Source: VAXT01 sp963728535
Lineage (GTDB): Bacteria > Actinomycetota > Thermoleophilia > Gaiellales > Gaiellaceae
Assembly (NCBI GenBank): GCA_963728535.1
Contig: CAVSKK010000001.1
Location: 1,612,001-1,676,000, forward strand
Reading direction: 5' to 3'
Length of the DNA stretch: 64,000 bases
Position numbers and translations under genes: made by a program. The notes under the pieces are model-generated. The model was not told the DNA's origin. It worked only from the letters and a program-made list of their open reading frames with translations, and ran no database searches. The number at the start of each line of letters is the position of its first letter. Within the stretch, counting starts at the first letter, position 1. Below are positions 49,262 to 57,786 of this stretch, piece after piece.

Positions 49262-50114
49262 GGCCGTCCATGTCGGAAGCGGAAAGGTCCGAGAGCTCTA
49301 CGCGCTCGACGAGGAGCGGCTGCTGCTCGTCGCCAGCGACCGCATCTCGGTGTTCGACGTCGTCCTGCCCACCGAGATCCCCGACAAGGGCCGGGTTCTG
49401 ACCGGGTTCTCCGGGTTCTGGTTCGCGCGGACGAAGGACATCGTCCCGAACCACCTGCTGACGATCCGCAACGACGGCCGCTCTACGGAGTGCAAGCGCC
49501 TCGTGATGCTGCCGATCGAGTGCGTCGTGCGCGGCTACCTCTCGGGATCTGGCTGGAAGAGCTACCAGGAGAACGGCTCGGTCTGCGGGATTCCGCTCCC
49601 CGAAGGGCTTCGCGAGTCCGATCAGCTCCCCGAGCCGATCTTCACGCCGACGACCAAGGCGGCGGAAGGCCACGATGAGCCGCTGACGGCTGAGCAAGGG
49701 GCGGCGCTCGTCGGGGATGAGCGGTTCGCCGAGCTCGAGCGCATCTCGATCGAGCTGTATCGGACCGCGTCCGAGTCCGCTGCGAGCAAGGGAATCATCA
49801 TCGCCGACACGAAGTTCGAGCTCGGGATCGACGAGACCGGGCAGCTCGTTCTCGGCGACGAAGCGTTCACACCGGACTCCTCGCGCTTCTGGCCGGCCGC
49901 CGAGTACGAGCCGGGCGGGGCACCGCCGTCCTTCGACAAGCAGTTCGTCCGCGACTACGCGGAGTCGTTGGGCTGGGACAAGACCCCGCCGGGCCCCGAG
50001 CTACCGGACGAGGTGGTCGCGGGCACGCGTGCGCGCTACCTCGAAGCCTTCGAGCAGGTCACCGGGATCCCGTTCGACGAGTACGCCGCCGACCCGGGGA
50101 CGGTGCTCCGATGA
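49254..50114 (+). CDS. purC: SAICAR synthase
   Basis: A 286-residue enzyme from ATG 49254. It begins VHVGSGKVRELYALDEERLL and shows SDRISVFDVVLPTEIPDKG, LPIECVVRGYLSGSGWKSY, PEPIFTPTTKA and IIADTKFELGID, the standard PurC ATP-binding order. It couples CAIR with aspartate using ATP. Being longer than the roughly 237-residue E. coli form it fits the longer type. It overlaps purB and purS by a few bases. Confidence 0.96.
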   Translation: MPEAVHVGSGKVRELYALDEERLLLVASDRISVFDVVLPTEIPDKGRVLTGFSGFWFARTKDIVPNHLLTIRNDGRSTECKRLVMLPIECVVRGYLSGSGWKSYQENGSVCGIPLPEGLRESDQLPEPIFTPTTKAAEGHDEPLTAEQGAALVGDERFAELERISIELYRTASESAASKGIIIADTKFELGIDETGQLVLGDEAFTPDSSRFWPAAEYEPGGAPPSFDKQFVRDYAESLGWDKTPPGPELPDEVVAGTRARYLEAFEQVTGIPFDEYAADPGTVLR

Positions 50115-50356
50115 GGGCGACCGTGCTCGTCAGGCCCAAGCCGGGAATCCTCGACCCGGAGGGCAAGGCAGTCGAGAACTCCCTCAGGCACCTCGGCTTT
50201 ACGGTCGAGGGTGCGAGGGTCGGGCGGCTCGTCGATCTGGAGGTCGGAGCCTCGGATCCCGAGGAGGCGCGCGCCGAGGTCGAGCGCATGTGTGCCGAGC
50301 TCCTCGCCAACCCCCTGATCGAGAGCTACGAGATCGAGCTCTCGGAGGGTTCGTGA
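50111..50356 (+). CDS. purS: Phosphoribosylformylglycinamidine synthase subunit PurS
   Basis: An 81-residue protein: RATVLVRPKPGILDPEGKAV at the start and ELLANPLIESYEIELSE at the end cover the whole family. PurS bridges PurQ and PurL in the three-subunit FGAM synthase of Gram-positive bacteria. ATGA overlap with purC and GTGA overlap with purQ show strict coupling. Confidence 0.95.
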   Translation: MRATVLVRPKPGILDPEGKAVENSLRHLGFTVEGARVGRLVDLEVGASDPEEARAEVERMCAELLANPLIESYEIELSEGS

Positions 50357-51051
50357 CCGAGCCGCGCCCAAGCGTCGCCGTCATCGTCTTCCCCGGGTCG
50401 AACGACGATCGGGACGCCGCGCTCGCGCTCGAGGGCCTCGGCGCCGACCCCGTGCTCGTCTGGCATGCGGACCGCGAGCTGCCGCAGGTCGGGGCCGTAG
50501 TTCTCCCCGGAGGGTTCTCCTACGGCGACTACCTCCGGGCCGGCGCGATCGCGCGCTTCTCACCGGCGATGCAGGCGGTCGCCGACTTCGCCCGCGAAGG
50601 CGGGTTCGTGCTCGGAATCTGCAACGGCTTCCAGGTCCTCTGCGAAGCCGGGCTCCTGCCCGGAGCCCTGCGCCCGAACGACTCGCTCTCCTTCGTCTGC
50701 CGCGACGTCCAGCTCCGCGTCGAGCGCTCCGACACGCCGTTCCTCACGCACTGCGAGGTCGGGCAGCGCCTGACGATCCCGGTCAAGCACGGGGAAGGCT
50801 GCTTCTTCGCCGATCCCGAGCTGCTGTCGGAGCTCGAGGAGACGCGCCAGATCGTCCTCCGCTACGACGCGGACAACCCGAACGGCTCGATCGACGACAT
50901 CGCGGGCGTCGTCAACGCGGACGGCAACGTGATGGGGCTCATGCCTCACCCGGAGCATGCGGTCGACTCACTGCTCGGCTCGACTGACGGGGCGCTCATC
51001 CTGCAAGCGCTCGTCGATCTCGCACGAGAACGCCTGCTCGCTCCGGCTTAG
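50353..51051 (+). CDS. purQ: Phosphoribosylformylglycinamidine synthase, glutaminase subunit PurQ
   Basis: A 232-residue class I glutamine amidotransferase starting at GTG 50353. It shows VIVFPGSNDDRDAALALE, VLPGGFSYGDYLRAGAIARF, the nucleophile Cys in LGICNGFQVLCEAGLLPGAL and the His/Glu pair in MPHPEHAV. It supplies ammonia to PurL. purL itself does not follow; the next gene is convergent, so the catalytic subunit is outside the window. The longer frame upstream crosses purC and purS and is not coding. Confidence 0.96.
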   Translation: MTEPRPSVAVIVFPGSNDDRDAALALEGLGADPVLVWHADRELPQVGAVVLPGGFSYGDYLRAGAIARFSPAMQAVADFAREGGFVLGICNGFQVLCEAGLLPGALRPNDSLSFVCRDVQLRVERSDTPFLTHCEVGQRLTIPVKHGEGCFFADPELLSELEETRQIVLRYDADNPNGSIDDIAGVVNADGNVMGLMPHPEHAVDSLLGSTDGALILQALVDLARERLLAPA

Positions 51052-51106
51052 CCGGCCCCGGCGCGTCCGGCCCCGAGCGGCGTGGGGCGAAGGCCAAAGG
51101 TGTGGG

Positions 51107-51397
51107 CTAGCCGTTCTCCTTGGCTCCCTCCTTCCCGCCGAACCCGAGCATCTCGGCCAGCTGAGGGCAGCCCGCCAGTGAGCTGACCAGCCGCTCGACG
51201 TCTCGCGCGCGAAGCGTGACGGGGCCGCGCCGCGCAGTTCCGTCGGTCGAATACGCGAAGCGGACGAGGCGCTCGCCCTTGACCCCCTCGAGCAACTGGA
51301 CGACCGATGCGAACCGCTTGTCGCCGGACCGCTGGGGAACCGTCAGCTCTTCGACCAGGGACGCCGGGCCCCAAGGTGTTGCCGTCTTTGTTGCCAT
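51107..51397 (-). CDS. Small protein of unknown function
   Basis: A 96-residue protein from ATG 51397 (MATKTATPWGPASLVEELTV). It contains FASVVQLLEGVKGERLVRFA and RGPVTLRARDVERLVSSLAG and looks like a small, soluble, mixed alpha/beta protein; no family is recognised with certainty. A longer frame begins at 51430, but the ATG follows a hairpin-like palindrome. It converges on purQ and lies downstream of the saccharopine-dehydrogenase-like gene, in the same direction. Confidence 0.6.
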   Translation of the reverse strand: MATKTATPWGPASLVEELTVPQRSGDKRFASVVQLLEGVKGERLVRFAYSTDGTARRGPVTLRARDVERLVSSLAGCPQLAEMLGFGGKEGAKENG

Positions 51398-51408
51398 AGA
51401 AGGCAACA
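51389..51408. promoter_or_regulatory. Palindrome spanning the start codon of the small gene
   Basis: TGTTGCC (51389-51395) and GGCAACA (51402-51408) flank six bases, and the ATG (complement of 51395-51397) lies within. A further TGTTGCC occurs at 51378-51384. It could be an autoregulatory operator or an RNA hairpin at the start codon. Confidence 0.35.
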
Positions 51409-51430
51409 TAGCCGGAAGGGCGCAACCCAT

Positions 51431-51450
51431 CTGTCACGACTTCGTGACAG
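51431..51450. promoter_or_regulatory. 20-bp palindrome, operator- or terminator-like
   Basis: CTGTCACGA and TCGTGACAG are perfect 9-bp arms with a 2-bp centre. It falls 1 nt after the end of the saccharopine-dehydrogenase-like gene and about 33 nt upstream of the small gene's start. A dimeric regulator site fits best because the arms are short for a terminator. Confidence 0.4.
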
Positions 51451-51451
51451 A

Positions 51452-52441
51452 TCACGAACTCCGCCAACGCACCTCTGTGGCCAGCAGCCCGAGAAACTTT
51501 TCCGGCTCCTCGATCGCAAGCTCCGGCGGCTTGACCCCCGGCGCCGAGAGCCTGCCCTCGGCGATCTCGAGCGCAGCGCGCGCCGCCGGCTCGGAGGTCG
51601 ACTTCGCGCTGCCACCCCGCGTGACCGTCGTCCCCACGACTCGGGATCCGTTCGTCGCCAACTCGACCTCGTGGACGGCGACCGACTCCTCCGACTGCAC
51701 GTAGGGCTCCGGCAGCTCGCCGCCCTCGAGCGCGAGCAGCTTCTCGAGCAGGCCCGGACTGAGACACAGTCGGAAGCTCGCGTGTCGGAGGCTCGGGAAG
51801 CTCACGGGCAGCGTCGCGAGCTCGGAGTGGAGCGTGTAGATCCCGGTCGCGCGGCCGACCGGCTCCGGGAACTCGCGCTCCGCCTCACCCGAAAGCGGCT
51901 CGACCTCGGTCAGCTCCCCGTCGGCCACGACCACCGGGCGCATCTGGAGCTCGTCGCGCAGGGTCTGCACCGAGTAGGGCGCGGGGAACGGATGGCCGGC
52001 CGCAGCCGGGTCGCGCGTCGCCGCCCAGATCTCCATCGAGATCGGCTCGGCGCCGAGTCGCCGCGCCCCGGCGCTCGCCAGGAGGTTCGTCTTGCCGGGA
52101 GCCGAGCCCAGGCCCAGGATCGCGGTCAAGCCTGCGGTGCGGAACACGTCGTCGAGCTCGAGCTGGCGCTTCGTCACGTGGAAGAGCCCGCCGAGGTCGA
52201 CGTAGTGGCTGCCCTCGGCAAGCGCGCCGTGCATGACGTCCAGGTTGAGCCGGTAGTCGGCGCAGTTGACGACGACAGCCGCGCCTTCGAGCGCGCGCGA
52301 GAGCGACCCCGGGTCACGGGCGTCCACGTGCTCCGGGGCTTCGAGCCGAAAGTCCCGCCGCGCCACTTCTGCCCCCCACTCTTCGAGAAAGCCGGCGACA
52401 TTGCGCCCGATCGTTCCCGCTGCACCGATGACCGCGATCAC
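51452..52441 (-). CDS. Saccharopine dehydrogenase family protein
   Basis: A 329-residue protein starting at GTG 52441 so that the Rossmann motif is at the N-terminus (VIAVIGAAGTIGRNVAGFLE). It then shows VVVNCADYRLNLDVMHGALA, GSHYVDLGGLFHVTKRQLEL and TAILGLGSAPGKTNLLAS, all typical of the saccharopine dehydrogenase/homospermidine-synthase-like group. It should use NAD(P) for reductive or oxidative chemistry on an amino acid or polyamine adduct. It is divergent from the GABA aminotransferase with only 34 bp between starts, which suggests a link with polyamine metabolism. The substrate is not known. Confidence 0.85.
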   Translation of the reverse strand: MIAVIGAAGTIGRNVAGFLEEWGAEVARRDFRLEAPEHVDARDPGSLSRALEGAAVVVNCADYRLNLDVMHGALAEGSHYVDLGGLFHVTKRQLELDDVFRTAGLTAILGLGSAPGKTNLLASAGARRLGAEPISMEIWAATRDPAAAGHPFPAPYSVQTLRDELQMRPVVVADGELTEVEPLSGEAEREFPEPVGRATGIYTLHSELATLPVSFPSLRHASFRLCLSPGLLEKLLALEGGELPEPYVQSEESVAVHEVELATNGSRVVGTTVTRGGSAKSTSEPAARAALEIAEGRLSAPGVKPPELAIEEPEKFLGLLATEVRWRSS

Positions 52442-52475
52442 GCGCCGATTGAAGCACGTGCGAGAATCCGTCTCG

Positions 52476-53771
52476 ATGGCTGTCGAACAGGGCACGTCCT
52501 CGGAGCAGGTACTGGCGGCCCGCGAGCGCTACGTCGCGCGCGGGATTGCTACTCCGCCGATCGTCGTCGCCCGCGCCGAGGGCGCCCGCGTCGAGGATGT
52601 CGACGGCCGCAGCTACATCGACTTCGCCGGCGGCCTGGGCTGCCAGAACACGGGTCACGGCTTTCCACCTGCCGTCGCTGCGATGCACGAGCAGATCGAC
52701 AGCTACCTCCACCAGTGCTTCATGGTCGGCGTCTACGAGCCTTACATCGATGTCTGCCGACGGCTGGCCGAGCTTTCTCCCTGTCGAGGAACCGAGCAGA
52801 AGAGCGTTCTGCTCAACACCGGCGCGGAGGCGGTCGAGAACGCCGTCAAGATCGCGCGGGCCGCGACGGGCCGGCCGGCTGTCGTCGTCTTCGACCGGGC
52901 ATTCCACGGACGCAGCCTGCTCACGATGACGATGACCAGCAAGGTCGTCCCGTACAAGCGAGGCTTCGGCCCGTTCGCGCCCGAGGTCTATCGCGCCCCC
53001 GCTCCCTACCCGTACCGCGGCGTGAGCACGGGCGACGCGATCGATTCGATGAACCACCTGTTCAAGGGCGAGGTCGACCCGCAGTCGGTCGCCTGCGTCG
53101 TCCTCGAGCCCGTGCAGGGCGAAGGCGGGTTCGTCGTCATGCCGCCCGACTTCCCCGCGCGCCTGCAGGAGCTCTGCGACGAGCACGGCATCCTCTACGT
53201 CGACGACGAGGTGCAATCCGGAGTCGGCCGCACAGGGCCGGTCTGGGCGATCGAGCACTACGGTGTCGAACCGGACCTCGTCGTCTCGGGCAAGTCGCTC
53301 GGCGGGGGTCTGCCGCTCGCGGCGGTCACCGGGCGCGCCGAGGTCATGGACGCACCCGAAGCGGGTGGGCTCGGGGGGACGTTCGGCGGCAATCCGGTGG
53401 CCTGCGCCGCGGGCCTGGCCGTCCTCGACGAGGTCGCAGGCGACGAGTTCCGTGCGCGCTCCGAGGAGCTGGGCCGGCGGCTGCGAACGCGCCTGGACGA
53501 GATCGCGTCGCGGGTGGACAACGTCGGCGAAGTGCGCGGGCTCGGGCCGATGCTCGCTCTCGAGCTGGTCGCCGACCGGAAGAGCAAGGAGCCCGCCGCC
53601 GACCTGACGAAGCGGACGACGACAGAGGCCAGGGAACGAGGGCTGATCCTCCTGTCGTGCGGCCTGTACGGGAACGTCGTGCGGATTCTCGTTCCGCTCG
53701 TCATCTCCGACGACGACCTCGACCGGGGGCTCGAGATCCTGGAGGAGTCGCTTGTCGCAGCCGCAGGCTGA
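52476..53771 (+). CDS. gabT: 4-aminobutyrate (GABA) aminotransferase
   Basis: A 431-residue class III aminotransferase from ATG 52476 (GTG 52458 is possible). It shows YIDFAGGLGCQNTGHGFPPA, LLNTGAEAVENAVKIARAAT, FDRAFHGRSLLTMTMTSK, VVLEPVQGEGGFVVMPPDF, the PLP-contact VDDEVQSGVGRTG and the PLP Lys in VVSGKSLGGGLPLAAVTGR. It converts GABA and 2-oxoglutarate to succinate semialdehyde and glutamate. It leads the polyamine cluster and overlaps the first potA-like gene by 20 nt. Confidence 0.93.
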   Translation: MAVEQGTSSEQVLAARERYVARGIATPPIVVARAEGARVEDVDGRSYIDFAGGLGCQNTGHGFPPAVAAMHEQIDSYLHQCFMVGVYEPYIDVCRRLAELSPCRGTEQKSVLLNTGAEAVENAVKIARAATGRPAVVVFDRAFHGRSLLTMTMTSKVVPYKRGFGPFAPEVYRAPAPYPYRGVSTGDAIDSMNHLFKGEVDPQSVACVVLEPVQGEGGFVVMPPDFPARLQELCDEHGILYVDDEVQSGVGRTGPVWAIEHYGVEPDLVVSGKSLGGGLPLAAVTGRAEVMDAPEAGGLGGTFGGNPVACAAGLAVLDEVAGDEFRARSEELGRRLRTRLDEIASRVDNVGEVRGLGPMLALELVADRKSKEPAADLTKRTTTEARERGLILLSCGLYGNVVRILVPLVISDDDLDRGLEILEESLVAAAG

Positions 53772-54795
53772 CGTTCAGCTCGAATCGGTCACGAAGTCAT
53801 ACGGCGACGTCGTCGCGGTCGACGATCTCGCGCTCGAAGTTGCACCCGGCGAGTTCTTCACGATGCTCGGCCCCTCGGGCTCCGGCAAGACGACGACGCT
53901 GCGGCTGATCGCCGGCTTCGAGTCGCCCGACGAGGGGCGCGTGCTGCTCAACGGGGCCGACGTGACGAGACAGCCGCCGTACGCGCGGGATGTGAACACC
54001 GTCTTCCAGGACTACGCGCTCTTCCCGCACATGACGATCGGCGAGAACGTCGCGTACGGAATGAAAGTGAAACGCGTCGCCCGTCCGGAGCGGAACACAC
54101 GCACGTCGGAGGCGCTCGAGCTGGTCCGGCTCGGCGGGCTCGAGAACCGCAAGCCCTCACAGCTCTCCGGCGGTCAGCGCCAGCGTGTCGCCCTCGCCCG
54201 GGCGATCGTCAACCGTCCCAAGGTGTTGCTGCTGGACGAGCCTCTGGGGGCGCTCGACCTCAAGCTCCGCCAGGAGATGCAGATCGAACTGAAGCGCATC
54301 CAGCAAGAGGTCGGCATCACCTTCGTCTACGTCACGCACGACCAGGAGGAGGCGCTGACGATGAGCGACAGGCTCGCGGTCTTCAACGCCGGGCGGATCG
54401 AGCAGGTCGGAACTCCGGCCGAGGTCTACGAGCACCCGGAGACGGAGTTCGTCGCGGGCTTCGTGGGCATCTCAAACGTGCTCGAGCGGCCCGTGAACGG
54501 ACAACCGAGCCGCTTCACGGTCCGCCCTGAGAAGATCCGGATTCTCGAAGAGCACGAGGGGGCCGAGCCCGGAGCGCACTCCGAGACCGGCCGGATTCGC
54601 GACGTCGTCTACATCGGGATGGTGACGAGATACACGGTCGAGCTCGACGAAGGCGGAGTGCTGATAGTCACTCGACAGAACCTCGAAGACAACGTCCAGC
54701 GAGGTGCTCGAGGCGCGCGACAAGCGCGTCCGCCTCGCCTGGCGCCCAGAACACACCTACGTAATCGAAGCGGGGGAAGAGGAGGGACAGGATGA
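53752..54795 (+). CDS. potA: Polyamine ABC transporter ATP-binding protein (PotA-like, copy 1), frameshifted near its end
   Basis: A TTG start at 53752 with GGAGGAG just upstream inside gabT. It shows Walker A GPSGSGKTTT, Q loop FQDYALFP, signature QLSGGQRQRVALARA, Walker B LLLDEPLGALD, switch VTHDQEEA, and a C-terminal TOBE domain beginning RFTVRPEKIRI. After residue about 314 the reading frame given becomes basic and unfamiliar (QRGARGARQARPPRLAPRTH). The next frame instead gives SSEVLEARDKRVRLAWRPEH and ends at TAG 54799, the correct TOBE end. A one-base correction near 54693 restores it. The native gene thus probably spans 53752-54799. It energises the importer formed by the next three genes. 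Confidence 0.88.
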   Translation: MSQPQADVQLESVTKSYGDVVAVDDLALEVAPGEFFTMLGPSGSGKTTTLRLIAGFESPDEGRVLLNGADVTRQPPYARDVNTVFQDYALFPHMTIGENVAYGMKVKRVARPERNTRTSEALELVRLGGLENRKPSQLSGGQRQRVALARAIVNRPKVLLLDEPLGALDLKLRQEMQIELKRIQQEVGITFVYVTHDQEEALTMSDRLAVFNAGRIEQVGTPAEVYEHPETEFVAGFVGISNVLERPVNGQPSRFTVRPEKIRILEEHEGAEPGAHSETGRIRDVVYIGMVTRYTVELDEGGVLIVTRQNLEDNVQRGARGARQARPPRLAPRTHLRNRSGGRGGTG

Positions 54796-55982
54796 GTAGA
54801 GCGTGGAAACGACCGCTCGGCAGCATCGCGCTGGCGAGCTTCGTCGTCTTCCTCGGCTTCGCTGCGGCAGGTTGCGGAGGTAGCGACGGAGACGGCGGAA
54901 GCAGCGCGACGGAGATCTCTGGGCTCGGAAGCAGCCTCGACGAGATCAAGGAGAAGGCCCGAGGCGAGGGCGAGGTCGACATCGTCCAGTGGGCCGGTTA
55001 CGCCCAGCTGGTCGACGAGTTCAAGCAGGAAACCGGGTGCACGGTCAAGACGAAGGACGGCGCGACCTCGGACGACATGATCTCGCTGATCACGTCAGGC
55101 CAGTACGACGGCGTCTCCGCATCGGGAAACGCAAGCGTCCGCCTGATGGAGAGGGGCGACGTCGCTCCTGTCGACACCGAGCTGATCCCGAACTACGCAG
55201 ACGTCCAGGAGGGCATCAAGAACCAGCCGTACAACTCCAAGGACGACAACCCGTACGGCGTGCCGCACGGTCGCGGGCCGAATCTGCTCACGTGGCGGAC
55301 GGACGACGTGACACCGGCCCCCGACAGCTGGTCGGTGATCTGGGACGAGAACACGCCCTACAAGGGCAAGATCTCGATCTACGACGACTCGATCTTCATT
55401 GCAGACGCCGCGCTCTACCTGAAGGCGACGCAGCCGGACCTGGGGATCGACGACCCGTACCAGCTCAACGATGAACAGTTCGATGCAGCCGTCAACCTGC
55501 TCAAAGGGCTGGCCCCGAACGTCGGCGAGTGGTGGGCCGACTACGCGAAGCAGATCCAGTCGTATGCGAACCAGGACGTCGTCATCGGCACGACCTGGCC
55601 GTACCAGGTGAACGTCCTCAAGGCGGACAAGCAGCCCGTCGAGGGGATCAAGCCCAAGGAGGGCACGACCGGCTGGTCGGACACCTGGATGATCTACTCG
55701 AAGGCGAAGCATCCGAACTGCATGTACCTCTGGATGGACCACATGATCTCGCCGGAGGCGCAGGCGTTGGTCGCTGAGGGCTTCGGCGAGGCCCCGATCA
55801 ACCTGAAAGCGTGCGAGCTGACGAAGAACAAGAACCACTGCGACGACTTCCACGCGAACGACGAGTCGTGGTGGGACGACGTCTACTACTGGACCACTCC
55901 TACAGAAGACTGTGGCGGCGAGGGTGGGACCTGCAAGACGCAGGAAGACTGGGTGAACGCCTGGACGGAGATCCGCGGCTGA
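54792..55982 (+). CDS. Polyamine-type extracellular solute-binding lipoprotein (copy 1)
   Basis: A 396-residue lipoprotein: a signal peptide with lipobox AAAGC, then a Gly/Ser linker. The mature part has QWAGYAQLVDEFKQETGCTV, DDMISLITSGQYDGVSASGN, NPYGVPHGRGPNLLTWRTDD and NPNCMYLWMDHMISPEAQAL (in the sequence KHPNCMYLWM), typical of PotD/PotF-like binding proteins. Unusually, it contains several Cys residues in the C-terminal third (KNHCDDF, EDCGGEGGTC), which may form disulfides. AGGAGGG lies upstream. It captures putrescine, spermidine or a related amine. It is first of the PotD-B-C order of the set. Confidence 0.9.
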   Translation: MSRAWKRPLGSIALASFVVFLGFAAAGCGGSDGDGGSSATEISGLGSSLDEIKEKARGEGEVDIVQWAGYAQLVDEFKQETGCTVKTKDGATSDDMISLITSGQYDGVSASGNASVRLMERGDVAPVDTELIPNYADVQEGIKNQPYNSKDDNPYGVPHGRGPNLLTWRTDDVTPAPDSWSVIWDENTPYKGKISIYDDSIFIADAALYLKATQPDLGIDDPYQLNDEQFDAAVNLLKGLAPNVGEWWADYAKQIQSYANQDVVIGTTWPYQVNVLKADKQPVEGIKPKEGTTGWSDTWMIYSKAKHPNCMYLWMDHMISPEAQALVAEGFGEAPINLKACELTKNKNHCDDFHANDESWWDDVYYWTTPTEDCGGEGGTCKTQEDWVNAWTEIRG

Positions 55983-56001
55983 GCGGACAGCGGCCGGGCG
56001 C

Positions 56002-56898
56002 GTGACCGCGAACCAGTACGCAGAGCCGCCGCCCCGGGTGACCCTGGGGCGGCGGCTTTCCACCTTCTTCTACCGGCATCCGCGCGTGGGCCTGGCCGTG
56101 CTCCTCGCCCTGCCGGTCGGCTGGCTCGTCGTCGGCTACCTCGGATCCCTGTTCGTGTTGCTCCTCGCCTCGTTCTGGGACACGAACCCCTTCACCTCCG
56201 AGGTCGTTCACAACTTCACGCTCGACAACTTCCGACGAATCATCGAGCAGGACGTGTACCGCGAAGTGGCGTGGCGCACGGTCAGGATGGCGGCACTCGT
56301 CACGGTCGCCGACGCCGTCCTCGCCTTCCCCATCGCGTACTACATGGCGCGCGTCGCCTCGACGCGCACACGCAACCTCCTGGTGGTCGCCGTGCTCATG
56401 CCCCTGTGGGCGAGCTACCTGGTCAAGGCCTACGCCTGGCGGACGATTCTCTCCGACTCGGGCGCCGTCAACTGGGGGCTCGGGCCGTTCGGCCTCACGT
56501 TCGACGGCTACTCGACCACGGGGCTCTGGCTCGTCTTCACCTACCTGTGGCTGCCTTTCATGATCCTGCCAATCTACGCGGGGCTCGAGCGGATCCCGCA
56601 GTCGCTGCTCGAGGCTTCGGCCGACCTCGGCGGCCGCTCGCTGCGCACGTTCTACCGCGTGATCCTCCCGCTGACGTTCCCGGCGGTCGTCGCAGGCTCG
56701 ATCTTCACCTTCGCGCTGACGCTCGGCGACTACATCGCGCCCGACCTGATCACGAGCCAGCAGTTCATCGGCACCGTCATCTACGACCAGCGCGGGACGA
56801 ACCTCCCCGTAGCCGCTGCATTCACGCTCGTGCCAATCGGCGTGATGATCATCTACCTCCTGGTCGCCCGGCGGCTCAAAGCCTTCGAGGCCCTGTAG
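56002..56898 (+). CDS. Polyamine ABC transporter permease (PotB-like, copy 1)
   Basis: A 298-residue membrane protein from GTG 56002. Six or so hydrophobic segments are seen, and the EAA loop that docks the ATPase reads LLEASADLGGRSLRTFYRVI followed by LPLTFPAVVAGS. The position after the binding protein and the YLVKAYAWRTILSDSGAVNW segment are typical of PotB-type permeases. It forms the pore with the next permease. Confidence 0.92.
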   Translation: MTANQYAEPPPRVTLGRRLSTFFYRHPRVGLAVLLALPVGWLVVGYLGSLFVLLLASFWDTNPFTSEVVHNFTLDNFRRIIEQDVYREVAWRTVRMAALVTVADAVLAFPIAYYMARVASTRTRNLLVVAVLMPLWASYLVKAYAWRTILSDSGAVNWGLGPFGLTFDGYSTTGLWLVFTYLWLPFMILPIYAGLERIPQSLLEASADLGGRSLRTFYRVILPLTFPAVVAGSIFTFALTLGDYIAPDLITSQQFIGTVIYDQRGTNLPVAAAFTLVPIGVMIIYLLVARRLKAFEAL

Positions 56899-56906
56899 GT
56901 GCGCCG

Positions 56907-57716
56907 GTGATCGAGTCCCGTCTCACGCGCGTCCTGCTTCGGCTCGGCACCGGCGCGACGCTCGCGTTCATCTACCTGCCGTTGATCCTGATCGGGTTCT
57001 ACGCGTTCAACGAGAGCGTCACGCAGAGCTGGCCGATCGAGAACTTCTCGACGAAGTGGTTCTCGGTCGCGTACCACGACGAAGCTGTTCGGGACGCGCT
57101 CCAGCTCTCGGTGCTCGCGGCCCTCGGCGCGACAGCTGTCGCCCTCGTGCTCGGAACGCTCGTTTCGCTCGCGGTGTCGCGGTACCGCTTCTTCGGGCGA
57201 GAGACGATCTCGCTCGTCGTCATCCTGCCCATCGCCTTGCCCGGGATCATCACGGGGCTCGCACTGCAGACGACGTACACGACAGTCGGAATCGACTTCA
57301 GCATCCTGACGATCATCATCGGGCACGCGACCTTCTGCATCGTCGTGGTCTACAACAACGCGGCTGCCCGCCTACGCCGGCTCGCGGGCTCGCTCGAGGA
57401 GGCGTCGTACGACCTGGGAGCCGACGCCCTGCAGACCTTCCGGTATGTGACCTTTCCTCAGATGCGCACGGCCCTGCTCGCCGGCGGGCTGCTTGCCTTC
57501 GCGCTCTCCTTCGACGAGGTGATCGTCACCATCTTCACGTCGGGGGCGCAACAGACGCTGCCCATCTGGATCTACGCCAACCTCTTCCGGCCGACAGAGC
57601 AGCCCATCGTCAATGTCGTGGCGCTGTTCCTCATCGCCGTCTCGATCATCCCGGTCTACCTCGCGCAGAAGCTGAGCCTCGGAGCCGCGCGAGCAGTGCC
57701 CGGAGGCGAGAAGTAG
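56907..57716 (+). CDS. Polyamine ABC transporter permease (PotC-like, copy 1)
   Basis: A 269-residue membrane protein from GTG 56907, eight bases after the PotB-like stop. The EAA loop reads LEEASYDLGADALQTFRYVT then FPQMRTALLAGG, and the segment PIALPGIITGLALQTTY is typical of PotC. It completes the first importer (A-D-B-C). Sequence further upstream in frame crosses the PotB-like gene and is a shadow. Confidence 0.92.
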   Translation: MIESRLTRVLLRLGTGATLAFIYLPLILIGFYAFNESVTQSWPIENFSTKWFSVAYHDEAVRDALQLSVLAALGATAVALVLGTLVSLAVSRYRFFGRETISLVVILPIALPGIITGLALQTTYTTVGIDFSILTIIIGHATFCIVVVYNNAAARLRRLAGSLEEASYDLGADALQTFRYVTFPQMRTALLAGGLLAFALSFDEVIVTIFTSGAQQTLPIWIYANLFRPTEQPIVNVVALFLIAVSIIPVYLAQKLSLGAARAVPGGEK

Positions 57717-57786
57717 TTGAAGGTTCAAGTTGTGAGGCTTCCTGCCTGGGGGTACGCTCGTGCCGACGAACGAAGCGGAGGGTGAG

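Noticed and set aside
54685..54700. Programmed +1 frameshift in the potA-like gene
   Set aside because: No slippery codon pair, internal SD or downstream structure of the known kinds can be identified; error or mutation is simpler.
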